Shown here in pieces: positions 10,067 to 19,663 of a stretch of 64,000 nucleotides of DNA (its first letter is position 1; the number at the start of each line of letters is the position of its first letter). The stretch lies in contig JAFGCX010000020.1 in the NCBI GenBank assembly GCA_016932415.1, forward strand, positions 124,001 through 188,000, read 5' to 3'. The DNA comes from Candidatus Krumholzibacteriota bacterium. GTDB lineage: Bacteria; Krumholzibacteriota; Krumholzibacteriia; Krumholzibacteriales; Krumholzibacteriaceae. Both the position numbers and the translations under genes were made by a program. Below the pieces are notes generated by a model that made no database searches, was not told where the DNA came from, and saw only the letters and a program-made list of their open reading frames with translations.

Positions 10067-11323
10067 CTAATCGAACCTGATCGCGTCCAGAGGAGGCATT
10101 TTGCAGGCCTCCCAGCTTGGATATATCGTGGCGGCGAAACAGATGACCAGTGACGCCGCGCTGACCATAAGGATATCAGCAAGTTTGACGACTACGGGCA
10201 GCGTGTTAATAAAATATATGTCTGCCGGCAGATCGAGATGCACGGCTGAGAGGATCATGCATATACCATAGCCGAGTAATACTCCGAGTACAGTCCCGGC
10301 AAGCCCGATGATCGTCCCCTCCACCATAAAGATCGACATGATACCCCTCGACGACGCCCCCATCGACCTCAGTATCCCGATCTCGCTTCGTTTTTCCATT
10401 ATCACCATAGTAAGCATTCCCACGAGATTGAATGCCGCTATAAGGATTATAAGGGCGAGAAGAAGGAACATCAGTATCTTCTCGACCTTTATGTAGCTGA
10501 AAAGACTACTGTTCATATCTATCCAGTTATTCGTGCCATATTCATAGCTCTGAAGCCTCTCCTGTATGGCGTCATCTATATCTTTCGCCCTGTATATATC
10601 GTCGACCTTGATTCCGAGCCCCCTTATCGAAGATTCGAAATCGTACAATTTTGAAGCGTCCCTGATATCGATATAACAGAACCTCGAATCGAATTCGAAG
10701 ACTCCCGTCTTGAAGAACCCTATGACCCTGAAATCCATCAGCCGTGGCACGATCTCTCCCGCCTTCAGATCGGCGGGAGCGCTGACAAGCGTCAGTTCCT
10801 CAGCCAGCGATATCCTCAGATCATCCGCCAGCTCCTGCCCGAGGACGATCCCTGGCAATTCCTCGCCTTCATAGAACCCACCCGTCTCGAAAGTCGTAAC
10901 GGGTGGATAGAAGGAATCTATTACAGTTGAGACGTTTCTTTCCCTCTCGATCTCGATACCCTTTATTATCACACCCTTTGTCTTCACGCGAATGCCTGGG
11001 ATCAGCTCGTAATTCAGTATCGACTCACCGCGTACGAACGGGGATGAAGAGATGACGCCTGGCACATTTCCTATCTCCGCCGAGATCGAGTCGATATCGG
11101 CCCACGCCTTCGGGGACCTGGCGAAAAGGAGTACATGCGTGTTGAATTCGATTATCCTGCTTCTCAGTTCGCTCTCGAACCCGTTCATCAGTGACAGGAC
11201 GATCACCAGAGTCGTCACGCCTACGAGGGTGCCACCGACCGCGATTAGAGTCACTCTCGAAACGAATCCGCTTCTGTGCCGCGCCTTGAGGTACCTCAGA
11301 GCGATCGAAAAGGAATAGTGCAT
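10067..11323 (-). CDS. lolC: LolC/LolE-type lipoprotein-releasing permease
   Basis: Inner-membrane subunit partnering LolD. The N-terminal YSFSIALRYLKARHRSGFVS is the family signature (LolC/E start with ALRYLRARR-like sequence), followed by TM1 (about 23-48). A large periplasmic domain (about 50-270) and an FtsX-type block of three TMs (about 275-400) follow, ending MPPLDAIRFD (typical PxxALR-like ending). 418 residues. Only one permease gene is present at this locus, so it may work as a homodimer (LolF-like); that is inference. GGAAGGT precedes the ATG. Confidence 0.9.
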   Translation of the reverse strand: MHYSFSIALRYLKARHRSGFVSRVTLIAVGGTLVGVTTLVIVLSLMNGFESELRSRIIEFNTHVLLFARSPKAWADIDSISAEIGNVPGVISSSPFVRGESILNYELIPGIRVKTKGVIIKGIEIERERNVSTVIDSFYPPVTTFETGGFYEGEELPGIVLGQELADDLRISLAEELTLVSAPADLKAGEIVPRLMDFRVIGFFKTGVFEFDSRFCYIDIRDASKLYDFESSIRGLGIKVDDIYRAKDIDDAIQERLQSYEYGTNNWIDMNSSLFSYIKVEKILMFLLLALIILIAAFNLVGMLTMVIMEKRSEIGILRSMGASSRGIMSIFMVEGTIIGLAGTVLGVLLGYGICMILSAVHLDLPADIYFINTLPVVVKLADILMVSAASLVICFAATIYPSWEACKMPPLDAIRFD

Positions 11324-11328
11324 CTGTG

Positions 11329-12825
11329 CTACCTTCCCTCTCTGCCGGTCTCTGGCCGCATCTGGGGAAACAGGATGACATCCCTTATCGATGATGAATT
11401 CGTCAGAAGCATCACCAGGCGGTCGATCCCCACGCCAAGTCCGCCAGTAGGAGGCATTCCGTATTCAAGAGCCCTGATGTAATCATCATCGACCGGGTGC
11501 ATCTCATCGGCGCCCTCTTCTCGCGTCCTTACCTGTTCTTCAAACCTCGCCCGCTGGTCTATCGGGTCGTTCAATTCGCTGAAAGCGTTAGCCACTTCGA
11601 ATCCCGCTATATACGGTTCGAACCTCTCGACAAGCCCTTCTTCCTCCCTGTGCATCTTTGCCAGGGGGGAAAGCTCGACCGGATAGTCGATGATAAAGGT
11701 GGGCTGGATCAGGTGGGGTTCCACCAGCTCCGAAAACAGTTGATCGAGAAGCGCGGCCTTGCCCGACACACCATCGAGACCGATCTCCTTTTCCCTCGCG
11801 ACTTTTTCCAGATCCTTTACTGTCGCTCCGCGCAGATCGAGACCTGTCCTCTCCTCGAGCGAACCGAAGAATGTCAACCTTTTCCATGGAGGAGTCAGAT
11901 CGAGTTGATGTTCGCCGAAGACTATCCGGGATGAACCGACGACCTCTTCGCAGAGCCTCTGGTACATCTCCTCAAGAAAACCCATCATGTCGTTATAATC
12001 CCAGTACGCAGCGTAGCATTCAAGCATGGTGAATTCCGGATTATGCGATTTGTCCATCCCCTCGTTCCTGAAATCTTTCGCGAATTCAAAGACTCTCTCC
12101 ATTCCTCCCACGATCAGCCTCTTGAGGTAGAGCTCGTCAGCGATCCTCAGGTAGAGCTTCATGTCGAGAGAGTTGTGATGCGTCACGAAAGGCCTCGCCG
12201 AAGCCCCTCCGTAAAGCGGTTGAAGCACCGGTGTCTCGACCTCGAGAAAATTATGCTCTTTGAGATAGTTCCTGATCGTATCTATGATCATCGTCCTTTT
12301 CTGAAATACTTTCATCACATCATCGTTCACGATAAGGTCTACGTAGCGTCTCCGGTATCTCAATTCCTTGTCCTGCAACCCATGGTATTTTTCCGGAAGG
12401 GGTAGAAGTGATTTGCTCAGAAGTTCAAGACGGCTCACCTTTATGGTCAGCTCTCCGGTCCTTGTCTTGAACATGACTCCCCAGATCCCTATGATATCGC
12501 CGATGTCGAGCAGCCTGAAGACCTTCCAGTCAGTCGCGCTGACTTCAGCATCCTTGATGTAAAACTGTATCTCTCCCGTATCGTCCTTGATATTTCCGAA
12601 AGAAGTATGCCCATGTCCCCTCAGAGACATTATCCTTCCCGCCACGGCTATATCTCCGCCGCTTTCCAGAAGCGTCTCTTCACCCGAATGAAGTCCGCTT
12701 ATACGGTGCGTTCTCTGAAACCTGTACGGATAAGGGTTTATTCCGGTTTCGCGAAGCCTGTCAAGTTTCTCAAGCCTGTTCTCTCTTTCACGCCCACCTT
12801 CGTGGACAATCTCATTCTCTTTCAC
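11329..12825 (-). CDS. lysS: Lysyl-tRNA synthetase, class II
   Basis: Charges tRNA-Lys. An N-terminal OB-fold anticodon-binding domain (about 55-160) precedes the class II core: motif 1 around TIRNYLKEHNFLEVETPVLQ, motif 2 around FEFAKDFRNEGMDKSHNPEFTMLE and motif 3 GGLGVGIDRLVML. 498 residues, standard. The start is GTG at 12825, two bases after the prfB stop, with AAAGGA upstream. Likely co-transcribed with prfB, the same neighbour pair as in E. coli (prfB-lysS). Confidence 0.97.
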   Translation of the reverse strand: MKENEIVHEGGRERENRLEKLDRLRETGINPYPYRFQRTHRISGLHSGEETLLESGGDIAVAGRIMSLRGHGHTSFGNIKDDTGEIQFYIKDAEVSATDWKVFRLLDIGDIIGIWGVMFKTRTGELTIKVSRLELLSKSLLPLPEKYHGLQDKELRYRRRYVDLIVNDDVMKVFQKRTMIIDTIRNYLKEHNFLEVETPVLQPLYGGASARPFVTHHNSLDMKLYLRIADELYLKRLIVGGMERVFEFAKDFRNEGMDKSHNPEFTMLECYAAYWDYNDMMGFLEEMYQRLCEEVVGSSRIVFGEHQLDLTPPWKRLTFFGSLEERTGLDLRGATVKDLEKVAREKEIGLDGVSGKAALLDQLFSELVEPHLIQPTFIIDYPVELSPLAKMHREEEGLVERFEPYIAGFEVANAFSELNDPIDQRARFEEQVRTREEGADEMHPVDDDYIRALEYGMPPTGGLGVGIDRLVMLLTNSSSIRDVILFPQMRPETGREGR

Positions 12826-12827
12826 CT

Positions 12828-13944
12828 TCAGTCAGTCCTTTCTTTCATTCTCAGGAACGCTTCTATGAAATCATCTATTTCTCCATCCATGACGGCAGTA
12901 ATATTTCCAGTCTGAACATTGGTCCTGTGATCCTTGACCATTGTGTATGGATGAAACACATAGCTTCTGATCTGGTTTCCCCAGGAAATGGCCTTTTTTT
13001 CCCCAGTGATCTTCGATTTCTTCTCTTCTTCCTCCTCGAGGAGTTTTACGTATATCCTCGATCGCAGCACTTTCATCGCCATTTCCCTGTTGCGGTGCTG
13101 TGACCGCTCGTTCTGGCACTGGACGACGATCCCGGTCGGATAGTGCGTTATCCTTATCGCCGAATCAGTCTTGTTCACATGCTGTCCGCCCGCCCCGCTC
13201 GCCCTGTACGTATCGATCCTGATATCCTCAGGATCGATCTCAACATCGATATTATCGTCCACCTCCGGATAGACGAATACCGAAGCGAAGGAAGTGTGCC
13301 TCCTATGATTGGCGTCGAAAGGCGATAACCTTACAAGCCTGTGGATCCCCGCCTCAGCCTTCAGTCTTCCATAGGCGAGTTCACCTTTCACCTCGATAGT
13401 CGCGTTCTTGATCCCAGCCTCGTCTCCCGGCTGAAGATCGAGAAGTTTGAATTTATACCCTTTTTTATCCAGGTACCGCGTGTACAGCCTCAACAGCATC
13501 TCGGCCCAGTCCTGAGATTCCGTGCCACCGGCGCCGGGATGAATGTTCATCAGCGCGTTGCTTCTGTCGTGTTCTCCGGAAAGGAGGATCTCCAGTTCGA
13601 AACTGTTCATCCTCTTTTCAACAGCCTTCATCTCCGACTCTATCTCGCCCAGGATGCTATTGTCCCCATCTTCGCTGAGAAGCACCAATTCTCTCAGCGA
13701 GCGGATCTCATCGTTCAGCGACGAAAACGGTTCAGTTTTGCTTTTAAGAGATTTCAGCCTGGTTATAAGTTCTTCCGCTGTCTCACGGTCGTCCCAGAAA
13801 CCTGGCGATGACATCTTTTCCTCGATCTCAATGGTCTGTGCGGACATTGTTTCAAGGTCAAAGATACTCCTTGAGGCTGGAGAGTCTTTCTTCCATATCG
13901 CTTACATATTCTTCGATCTCTCTTATCGGTAGATTTTCGGTCAT
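12828..13944 (-). CDS. prfB: Peptide chain release factor RF2, with programmed +1 frameshift
   Basis: Terminates translation at UGA and UAA. The main frame (13847-12828) has the SPF codon-recognition tripeptide (RLSPFDANHRRH) and GGQ (SGAGGQHVNKT). The true N-terminus is in the other frame. ATG at 13944 (preceded by GGGAGA) encodes MTENLPIREIEEYVSDMEER..., reaching KEYL then an in-frame TGA at 13860-13858. A +1 slip at CTT-TGA-C continues as L-D-L-E-T-M-S-A-Q into the main frame. This is the classic autoregulatory arrangement: low RF2 lets the ribosome shift and make more RF2. It is not a pseudogene. Assembled product is about 371 residues. Confidence 0.95.
13857..13872 (-). promoter_or_regulatory. 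prfB programmed frameshift site
   Basis: The minus-strand sequence AAGGAGTATCTTTGAC contains an internal Shine-Dalgarno-like AGGAG, a 3-base spacer TAT, the slippery codon CTT, the in-frame stop TGA and the +4 C. Spacing and the CTTTGAC heptamer are the same as in the E. coli prfB site (AGGGGGTATCTTTGAC). Confidence 0.95.
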
Positions 13945-14025
13945 CGGTCTTCTCCCGTCCGGGCAAACGTTTTCCCGCTGTAAATACTGTCAATAATTCC
14001 TTCTTCTTTAAATATAGCGCCCCGC

Positions 14026-14634
14026 TCACGAAAGGGCTAAAGCGCTGATGAATTTTTCGCGTATATCAACGGTTTTCCTCAGCAGGGCTTTACGCGAACA
14101 ATCGGTATCTATCGTGACGCCTGCCCTGTTCCATTCATCCTCCATACCCTTCTGCGTCTCTATCCTCCTGCGCGCCTCGCTGGCGTCGCACTTGTCTCTT
14201 TCGACAATTCGTTTTACTCGGGTCCGTTCGGATGCCCTGGTCGTCACGACCAGATCGGCCCTGAACCTGAATTTATACTGAAAATACAGTACAGCATCAA
14301 GAACAATGTATTTATTCCGGCTCCTGCTTTCCCTGACTGTCTTTGATACAAGTTCCTTCACAAAGGGACGCACCGTCCGGTCGAGAAGCGCCATCATACG
14401 CAGGTCCGAAAAGACAATACGTCCAAGTTTCGCCCGCGATACCGTTCCGGAACGGGTAAACACTCCCGGACCGAACCTTTCCATCAATTTCTCTTTAAGC
14501 GCGGGGTCATCGTAAACCCCGTGTGCCAGAGCGTCCGCGTCGATTATTTTCCCGTCCTTTCCGGCAAGTATCGCCGCGACTGTCGATTTTCCCGAACCGA
14601 TCCCTCCCGTAACAACGATCAAGGGAGCTCTCAT
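14026..14634 (-). CDS. coaE: Dephospho-CoA kinase
   Basis: Last step of coenzyme A synthesis: phosphorylates the 3'-OH of dephospho-CoA. A P-loop GGIGSGKST lies at the N-terminus, followed by IIDADALAH (the CoaE DAD motif) and a lid region rich in arginine (RASERTRVKRIVERD). About 202 residues. The start taken is ATG at 14634, inside the polA stop (TGATG overlap), rather than TTG three bases upstream. Confidence 0.94.
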   Translation of the reverse strand: MRAPLIVVTGGIGSGKSTVAAILAGKDGKIIDADALAHGVYDDPALKEKLMERFGPGVFTRSGTVSRAKLGRIVFSDLRMMALLDRTVRPFVKELVSKTVRESRSRNKYIVLDAVLYFQYKFRFRADLVVTTRASERTRVKRIVERDKCDASEARRRIETQKGMEDEWNRAGVTIDTDCSRKALLRKTVDIREKFISALALS

Positions 14635-17345
14635 CAATGGGCCTCCAGCCAGTTTCTACCACTTCCGATCTCCACTTTCAGCGGAACTCTGAGTTCAATT
14701 GCTGATTCCATCAACCTGACGACGAGTTCTTCCATATCGCCGAGTTCCCCTGGAATAACGTCAAATACAAGTTCGTCATGCACCTGAAGTATCATCCTGG
14801 ACTTCATTCCTCTCCTTGATATCTCCCTGTCGATCTCGATCATGGCGATCTTGATAAGGTCCGCGGCTGTACCCTGGATCGGCATATTTACCGCGATCCT
14901 CTCCGAGAACGACCTGAATCTTCCGTTGCTGCTGTTGATATCGGGAAGCGGCCGCCTCCTTCCAAGAAGAGTCTCCGCGTATCCCTTTTTCCTCGCCGAT
15001 TCGACAGACGAATCGATAAACTCCCTTATCCCTGGATATTTTTCGAAATATTCATCTATGAATTTTTTCGCTTCCTCGAAAGGTATCCTCAACTGCCTTG
15101 ATAAAGCACGGGCTCCCTGTCCGTAAAGGACGCCGAAATTGATCGTCTTGGCCGAGACCCGCATCTCCCTGGTGACCTGTTCCTCATCCACGCCGTAGAT
15201 CCTCGCCGCCGTTCTCGAATGTATATCACTGCCGTCTATGAAGGCAGAGACCAGCTGGGGATCTCCGGAGAGATGGGCCATTAGCCGCAGTTCGATCTGC
15301 GAATAATCGGCGTCGAGAAGCATATTGCCTTTCTCCGGTATAAAAGCGCTTCTTATCTTCCTGCCCAGCTCAGTTCTGATCGGTATGTTCTGAAGGTTCG
15401 GATCGCTTGAAGACAGCCTTCCGGTCGCCGCCACAGTCTGATTGAAAGAAGTATGGATCTTGCCTGTCACCGGATTTACGAGACCGGGAAGGGTGTCGAC
15501 ATAAGTGCTGAGCAGTTTTGACATCTGCCGGTATTCGAGTATCAACCCGGCGACCGGATGATCGATCGCGAGATCCGTCAGTACGTTGACATCGGTCGAA
15601 TATCCGGTTTTCGTCTTTCTCGCCGCGGTCAATCCCATTTTCTCAAAAAGGATCCTCTGCATCTGCTTGTTGGAATTGATATTGAATTCCTCTCCCGTCA
15701 TCTCATGGATCTTCGACGTAAGGATGTCGATCTCCGACTTTATCTCTCTTGAAAGTTCGCTGAGCCTGGAAGTATCAAGCGTCATTCCGCTGTCTTCCAT
15801 TCTTTTAAGAACGAAGCTGAGCGGCATCTCGATCTTCCCGAACAACTCCCCGAGAGGGTTGTCTTCGAGTGGACCGGTGAAATATTCTTTCAATCTGAAG
15901 GTGTAATCCGAATCTTCGCAGGCATACGCGGCAAGTCTTTCAAGAGGGACTTTTCTTATATCTTTTTCCCTGTCGCCCTTCTCGAAAAGTCCGCTGTACG
16001 GGATCATCCTGTGCCGAAAGATATCGAGAGCCAGATTGTCAAGCGAATGCGATCTTCTCGAAGGATCTATACAATACGACGCGATCATCGTGTCCCACGT
16101 CACGTTGGCGACTTCGAACCCGTGCGCCTCGAGTACCTTCAGGTCGTACTTAATATTATGCCCGGCCTTAGTCGTCTTTTCACTCGCCAGGACCGGGCCG
16201 AGGATATCCCTTACCCGTTCAAGCGGGATCAGCGAGCTCTCTTCGTCTACTTCTTCGTCAAAGAGGCCCGTTCCCCCGACGGCCTTTCCCGCTACCGGGA
16301 CATACCAAGCCTTTCCTTCCGAAAAGCAGAAGGAGATACCTACAAGTTCCGCCCGGTAGGCGTCCAGCGACGTTGTTTCCACGTCAAGCACGAATCCTCC
16401 CGAGTCTTCCAGCATCCCGGCGAGCTTTCCGAGATCTTCCTCCCTGACGATCGTGTAATCATCTTCCGATCGTTCCTTATCGCCTCCAAGGGAAAGCTCC
16501 TCGATCATCTGGTTGAACTCAAGGCTGATGAACAGGTCTGTCAGCCTCTCATCGTCCCTCTTACGACGTTTCAACTGGTCGAATCTGATACCGACGGGAA
16601 CATCTATCAGTCTGACCAGTTCCCTCGAGAAAAGACCTTCATCCTTCCCCTCCGATATCTTTTTTCCTATGTGGGCAGGTTTGATCGACCCTGCGTTTGC
16701 AAAGATGTTTTCGAGATTATCGTACTCGTGAAGAAGCTTAAGCGCCGTCTTTTCGCCGATACCGCGTATCCCCGGTATGTTATCGACGCTGTCGCCCATC
16801 ATCGCCAGGAAATCAGTGATCTGTTGCGGTCTCAATCCATACTTCTCGTTGAGCCATTCCGGACCGATAGTATCAGAAAGATTGTTGCCTTTACCCGGTC
16901 TTATCATCCTGATCCTGTCGCTTAAAAGTTGAAAGAGGTCCTTGTCACTGGATACTATCCTGACATCATGGCCGTTTCCCGCGGCATCGAGGGCAATGGT
17001 GGCTATTATATCGTCTGCTTCGTATCCAGGACTGGCTATGACCGGGATCCCCAGCGATTCGATGATATCGACGATCACCGGCAACTGTGACTGGATATCT
17101 TCCGGCATAGGTTCACGCTGAGCTTTGTATTCTGCGTATTTCTCATGCCTGAGCGTCTCTCCCTCTGAGTCAAAGACGATGGCGATCATCTGGGGATCGT
17201 AACTGTCGAGCAGCCTCAGGACAAGCCGCGTAAATCCGAACGAGGTGCTGGTATTCTCACCCCGGGAATTTGTAAGAGGATTGCGTATAAAGGCGTAGTA
17301 TGACCTGTAGGCTATGGCGTGACCATCAATCAGGAACAGGGCCAT
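14634..17345 (-). CDS. polA: DNA polymerase I
   Basis: Repair and Okazaki-fragment polymerase. Three domains are present in order. The 5'-3' flap exonuclease (about 1-290) has DGHAIAYRSYYAF, GYEADDIIATIA and SVDNIPGIRGIGEKTA. The 3'-5' exonuclease (about 310-490) keeps its acidic residues (VLDVETTS, HNIKYDLKV, CEDSDYTFRL), so proofreading looks intact. The A-family polymerase (about 520-903) has DADYSQIELRLMAHLSGD, KTINFGVLYGQGA and ILQVHDELVFDV. 903 residues, full length. Confidence 0.98.
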   Translation of the reverse strand: MALFLIDGHAIAYRSYYAFIRNPLTNSRGENTSTSFGFTRLVLRLLDSYDPQMIAIVFDSEGETLRHEKYAEYKAQREPMPEDIQSQLPVIVDIIESLGIPVIASPGYEADDIIATIALDAAGNGHDVRIVSSDKDLFQLLSDRIRMIRPGKGNNLSDTIGPEWLNEKYGLRPQQITDFLAMMGDSVDNIPGIRGIGEKTALKLLHEYDNLENIFANAGSIKPAHIGKKISEGKDEGLFSRELVRLIDVPVGIRFDQLKRRKRDDERLTDLFISLEFNQMIEELSLGGDKERSEDDYTIVREEDLGKLAGMLEDSGGFVLDVETTSLDAYRAELVGISFCFSEGKAWYVPVAGKAVGGTGLFDEEVDEESSLIPLERVRDILGPVLASEKTTKAGHNIKYDLKVLEAHGFEVANVTWDTMIASYCIDPSRRSHSLDNLALDIFRHRMIPYSGLFEKGDREKDIRKVPLERLAAYACEDSDYTFRLKEYFTGPLEDNPLGELFGKIEMPLSFVLKRMEDSGMTLDTSRLSELSREIKSEIDILTSKIHEMTGEEFNINSNKQMQRILFEKMGLTAARKTKTGYSTDVNVLTDLAIDHPVAGLILEYRQMSKLLSTYVDTLPGLVNPVTGKIHTSFNQTVAATGRLSSSDPNLQNIPIRTELGRKIRSAFIPEKGNMLLDADYSQIELRLMAHLSGDPQLVSAFIDGSDIHSRTAARIYGVDEEQVTREMRVSAKTINFGVLYGQGARALSRQLRIPFEEAKKFIDEYFEKYPGIREFIDSSVESARKKGYAETLLGRRRPLPDINSSNGRFRSFSERIAVNMPIQGTAADLIKIAMIEIDREISRRGMKSRMILQVHDELVFDVIPGELGDMEELVVRLMESAIELRVPLKVEIGSGRNWLEAH

Positions 17346-17363
17346 TTTGACTCCCGGTTTCTT

Positions 17364-17954
17364 CTATCCGATGTAAAGCGATCTCTCTTCAATATACCTG
17401 GCAACGCTTTCCGGGACAAGATAGCGTATCGACTTGCGCTCGGCGACACGCTTCCTTATACCGCTCGAGGATATCGAATTCGACGCGCCTGTCAGAAAGA
17501 TGATCGCAGCTTCCGAGGGCAGAGGGGAATTCACGGTATGTCCCGGCCTCTGCATCGCGATGATAGTCGCGTTTGAGAGTATTTCTTCCGGATTCCTCCA
17601 GCGCGTTATATCATTGAGCGAATCGGCTCCGATAATAAGATGTATCTGATCCCTGCCGAACCCTTTCTCCCTGAAATGCAATATCGATTCGAAGGTGTAT
17701 GAGATATCTCCTCTATCTTCCAGGTCTGAGATGAAGAACCTCTCGTTTCCGGCGATCGCCAGTTCCACCATGATTTTTCTGTCACTGAAGGAACTCATCC
17801 TCCCTGCGCTTTTGTGCGGAGGATTCGAGGTGGGAATAAACAGCACCCTGTCGAGCGATGCCGCTTCCGCGGCCATCTCGGCGAGAATCAGGTGCCCGGT
17901 ATGAACGGGATCGAAGGACCCTCCAAAGAGCCCTATTCTCTCCCTACTCTTCAC
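17364..17954 (-). CDS. nadD: Nicotinate-nucleotide adenylyltransferase
   Basis: Makes deamido-NAD from nicotinate mononucleotide and ATP. The nucleotidyltransferase motif GGSFDPVHTGHL is at the N-terminus, HLIIGADSLNDITRW is in the middle and ISSSGIRKRVAERKSIRYLVP holds the C-terminal ISSxxIR motif. 196 residues. Start is GTG at 17954, with AAAGGATA directly before it; the first 11 bases overlap the end of bamD. Confidence 0.94.
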   Translation of the reverse strand: MKSRERIGLFGGSFDPVHTGHLILAEMAAEAASLDRVLFIPTSNPPHKSAGRMSSFSDRKIMVELAIAGNERFFISDLEDRGDISYTFESILHFREKGFGRDQIHLIIGADSLNDITRWRNPEEILSNATIIAMQRPGHTVNSPLPSEAAIIFLTGASNSISSSGIRKRVAERKSIRYLVPESVARYIEERSLYIG

Positions 17955-18729
17955 TATCCTTTTCTCCCTTTAATGAAAGGATCCTTTCGCGTGCTTTCTC
18001 TTTCCCGGAAAACTGGAATTCCGAGGAAATGCTTTTTCCGTATTCTGCTATGGCGTTTTCAATTTCACCGCGTTCCTCGGCTATCACACCCTTGTGGTAA
18101 TGCGAAAGATCTTCCCAGACCGTCCCCGGATATTGCTCGATCACTTTATCCAGGTAGACCAGAGCGGCGTTGTAATGCTTGCGCGACAAATAACTCCTGG
18201 CATTCATGAATTCTTTTTCGCCGAGCAGTTCGAATATCTCTTTCCTTGTCTTCTCGGCTTCGGCTCTCCTCGGACTGTCGGGAAAGAGTTTGAGAAACCG
18301 GTTGATCCGGCTCAGAGCCTCGTAAGTCTTCGCCTGGTCTCTTTCAGGCCGCTGCCTCTGCATGAACGCGCATAGTCCTTCGAGGTAGAAAGCGTCATCA
18401 ATATATTCACTGTAGCCGTAATCATTGATGAGTATCCTGTACTCTATGGCGGCAATCGGATAATCCTCGTCGAGCCTCAGGCATTCCGCCAGCCGGAACT
18501 GGGCGTAATCGGCCCGTTCATCACCGGCGAAGACAGCGAGAAAATCCTTGTACTCGAGAGAGGCATCTGCATATTTCTCTTTCTGGAAAAGCGATTCGGC
18601 CAGAGCAAGTTTCGCGTCCGGCTGATTTATCCTTTTAGCGGTGTATGGACCACCGCAGGACGTTATCAATAATGCTGCCGAAATGATGATCCTGGCGGAT
18701 CCCGATATATATCTACCTTGCCTTTTCAA
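17944..18729 (-). CDS. bamD: BamD-type outer membrane assembly lipoprotein
   Basis: Essential lipoprotein partner of BamA. A signal with lipobox LITSC (Cys25) is followed by five TPR-like helical repeats (about 40-250), beginning AESLFQKEKYADASLEYKDF and containing the YPIAAIEYRILINDYG type of repeat seen in BamD. 261 residues. The start is TTG at 18729 (AAAGGA upstream), overlapping the preceding gene by 17 bases. Other periplasmic TPR lipoproteins look similar, but size, lipobox and repeat pattern fit BamD best. Confidence 0.82.
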   Translation of the reverse strand: MKRQGRYISGSARIIISAALLITSCGGPYTAKRINQPDAKLALAESLFQKEKYADASLEYKDFLAVFAGDERADYAQFRLAECLRLDEDYPIAAIEYRILINDYGYSEYIDDAFYLEGLCAFMQRQRPERDQAKTYEALSRINRFLKLFPDSPRRAEAEKTRKEIFELLGEKEFMNARSYLSRKHYNAALVYLDKVIEQYPGTVWEDLSHYHKGVIAEERGEIENAIAEYGKSISSEFQFSGKEKARERILSLKGEKDSEE

Positions 18730-19663
18730 GCTCCACTATCCTTTCTTTCGCTTTCTCGGCCAGTCTTCCGCTTGACCCGAGATTTATATATATGACTCTT
18801 TTATAATATTCGATAGCCGTATTTATCTCGTGATTCGATTCGAATATCTGAGCGAGCATAAAATTCGCTTTTTCCCTTACGAGAGGATTATCAGCCGAAC
18901 CTGCAAGATCGCGAAGCAGTGACTCCGATTCGTCTGTCTCGCCACCGATAAAAAGTTCCTCGCCCGCGTTTAGGAGAAGATTCTCCAGTTTCCATTTAGC
19001 CGTCGAAACCATCCGGCTTTTTGGATATCGTTCCTGGAAAAGCCTGTACAGATCTATGGCCTTGATCGTCTCCCCCAGACCCTCGTAGGTGGCTCCGAGG
19101 TCGATCATCACTTTCGCGGCCCCCATTGAATCGGGATATTGCGCGAGATATCTCGTAAAATAGAATTTCGCTCCTTCGTAATCCTTTCTTTCAAGGAGAA
19201 GCTCTCCCGCCAGAGAGTTATACTCCCTGAAATCGATGTTGTTCCTGTAATTCACCGCTCTGAGGATAAACCTTTTACCACGTGAATCCTGTCCTTTTTC
19301 AAGACTCTCTATCGCTTCGACCTGAAGGACCTCGGCAAGCTTCGGGGCCCAGAGACTGTCGATGCTGTAGATCTCGGCGAAAGAATCATCCGCATCCGAT
19401 TCTCTTCCGAGTTTTAGAAGGGCTTTACCCGAAATGAAGAGCAATTCGGGACTCCTGTCTCCTCCGCGCCTGAAATGATGTTTAACCAGAAAGACCGCCT
19501 CGCGGAAATTGTCCTTCTTGTACTCCTCTTCCGCCTGTTGAAGCAGCGTCTTCTTCTCGCATGAGAGTGCTGATGAGACTATCAGCCCCGCCAGCGCCAG
19601 CGATATATATCTCTTGTTGAGAAAGGAAATGACAGATCGACCCCCCCTCATACCGGTTATCAT
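18713..19663 (-). CDS. TPR-repeat lipoprotein, function unknown
   Basis: 316 residues with an N-terminal signal and a lipobox ending at Cys35 (SSALSC), so probably membrane-anchored in the periplasm. The rest is tetratricopeptide repeats, e.g. AEEEYKKDNFREAVFLVKHH, AKFYFTRYLAQYPDSMGAAK and EYYKRVIYINLGSSGRLAEKA. The start overlaps the upstream stop (ATGA). It sits directly upstream of bamD, and its repeats (YFTRYLAQYPDS) are of the same type, so a role in envelope assembly or a YfgC/YbgF-like adaptor role is possible but not shown. Confidence 0.8.
   Translation of the reverse strand: MITGMRGGRSVISFLNKRYISLALAGLIVSSALSCEKKTLLQQAEEEYKKDNFREAVFLVKHHFRRGGDRSPELLFISGKALLKLGRESDADDSFAEIYSIDSLWAPKLAEVLQVEAIESLEKGQDSRGKRFILRAVNYRNNIDFREYNSLAGELLLERKDYEGAKFYFTRYLAQYPDSMGAAKVMIDLGATYEGLGETIKAIDLYRLFQERYPKSRMVSTAKWKLENLLLNAGEELFIGGETDESESLLRDLAGSADNPLVREKANFMLAQIFESNHEINTAIEYYKRVIYINLGSSGRLAEKAKERIVELEKAR

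Noticed and set aside
13858-13860. In-frame TGA near the start of prfB read as a pseudogene
   Set aside because: It is the programmed frameshift stop; the site architecture matches RF2 genes and both frames are otherwise intact.
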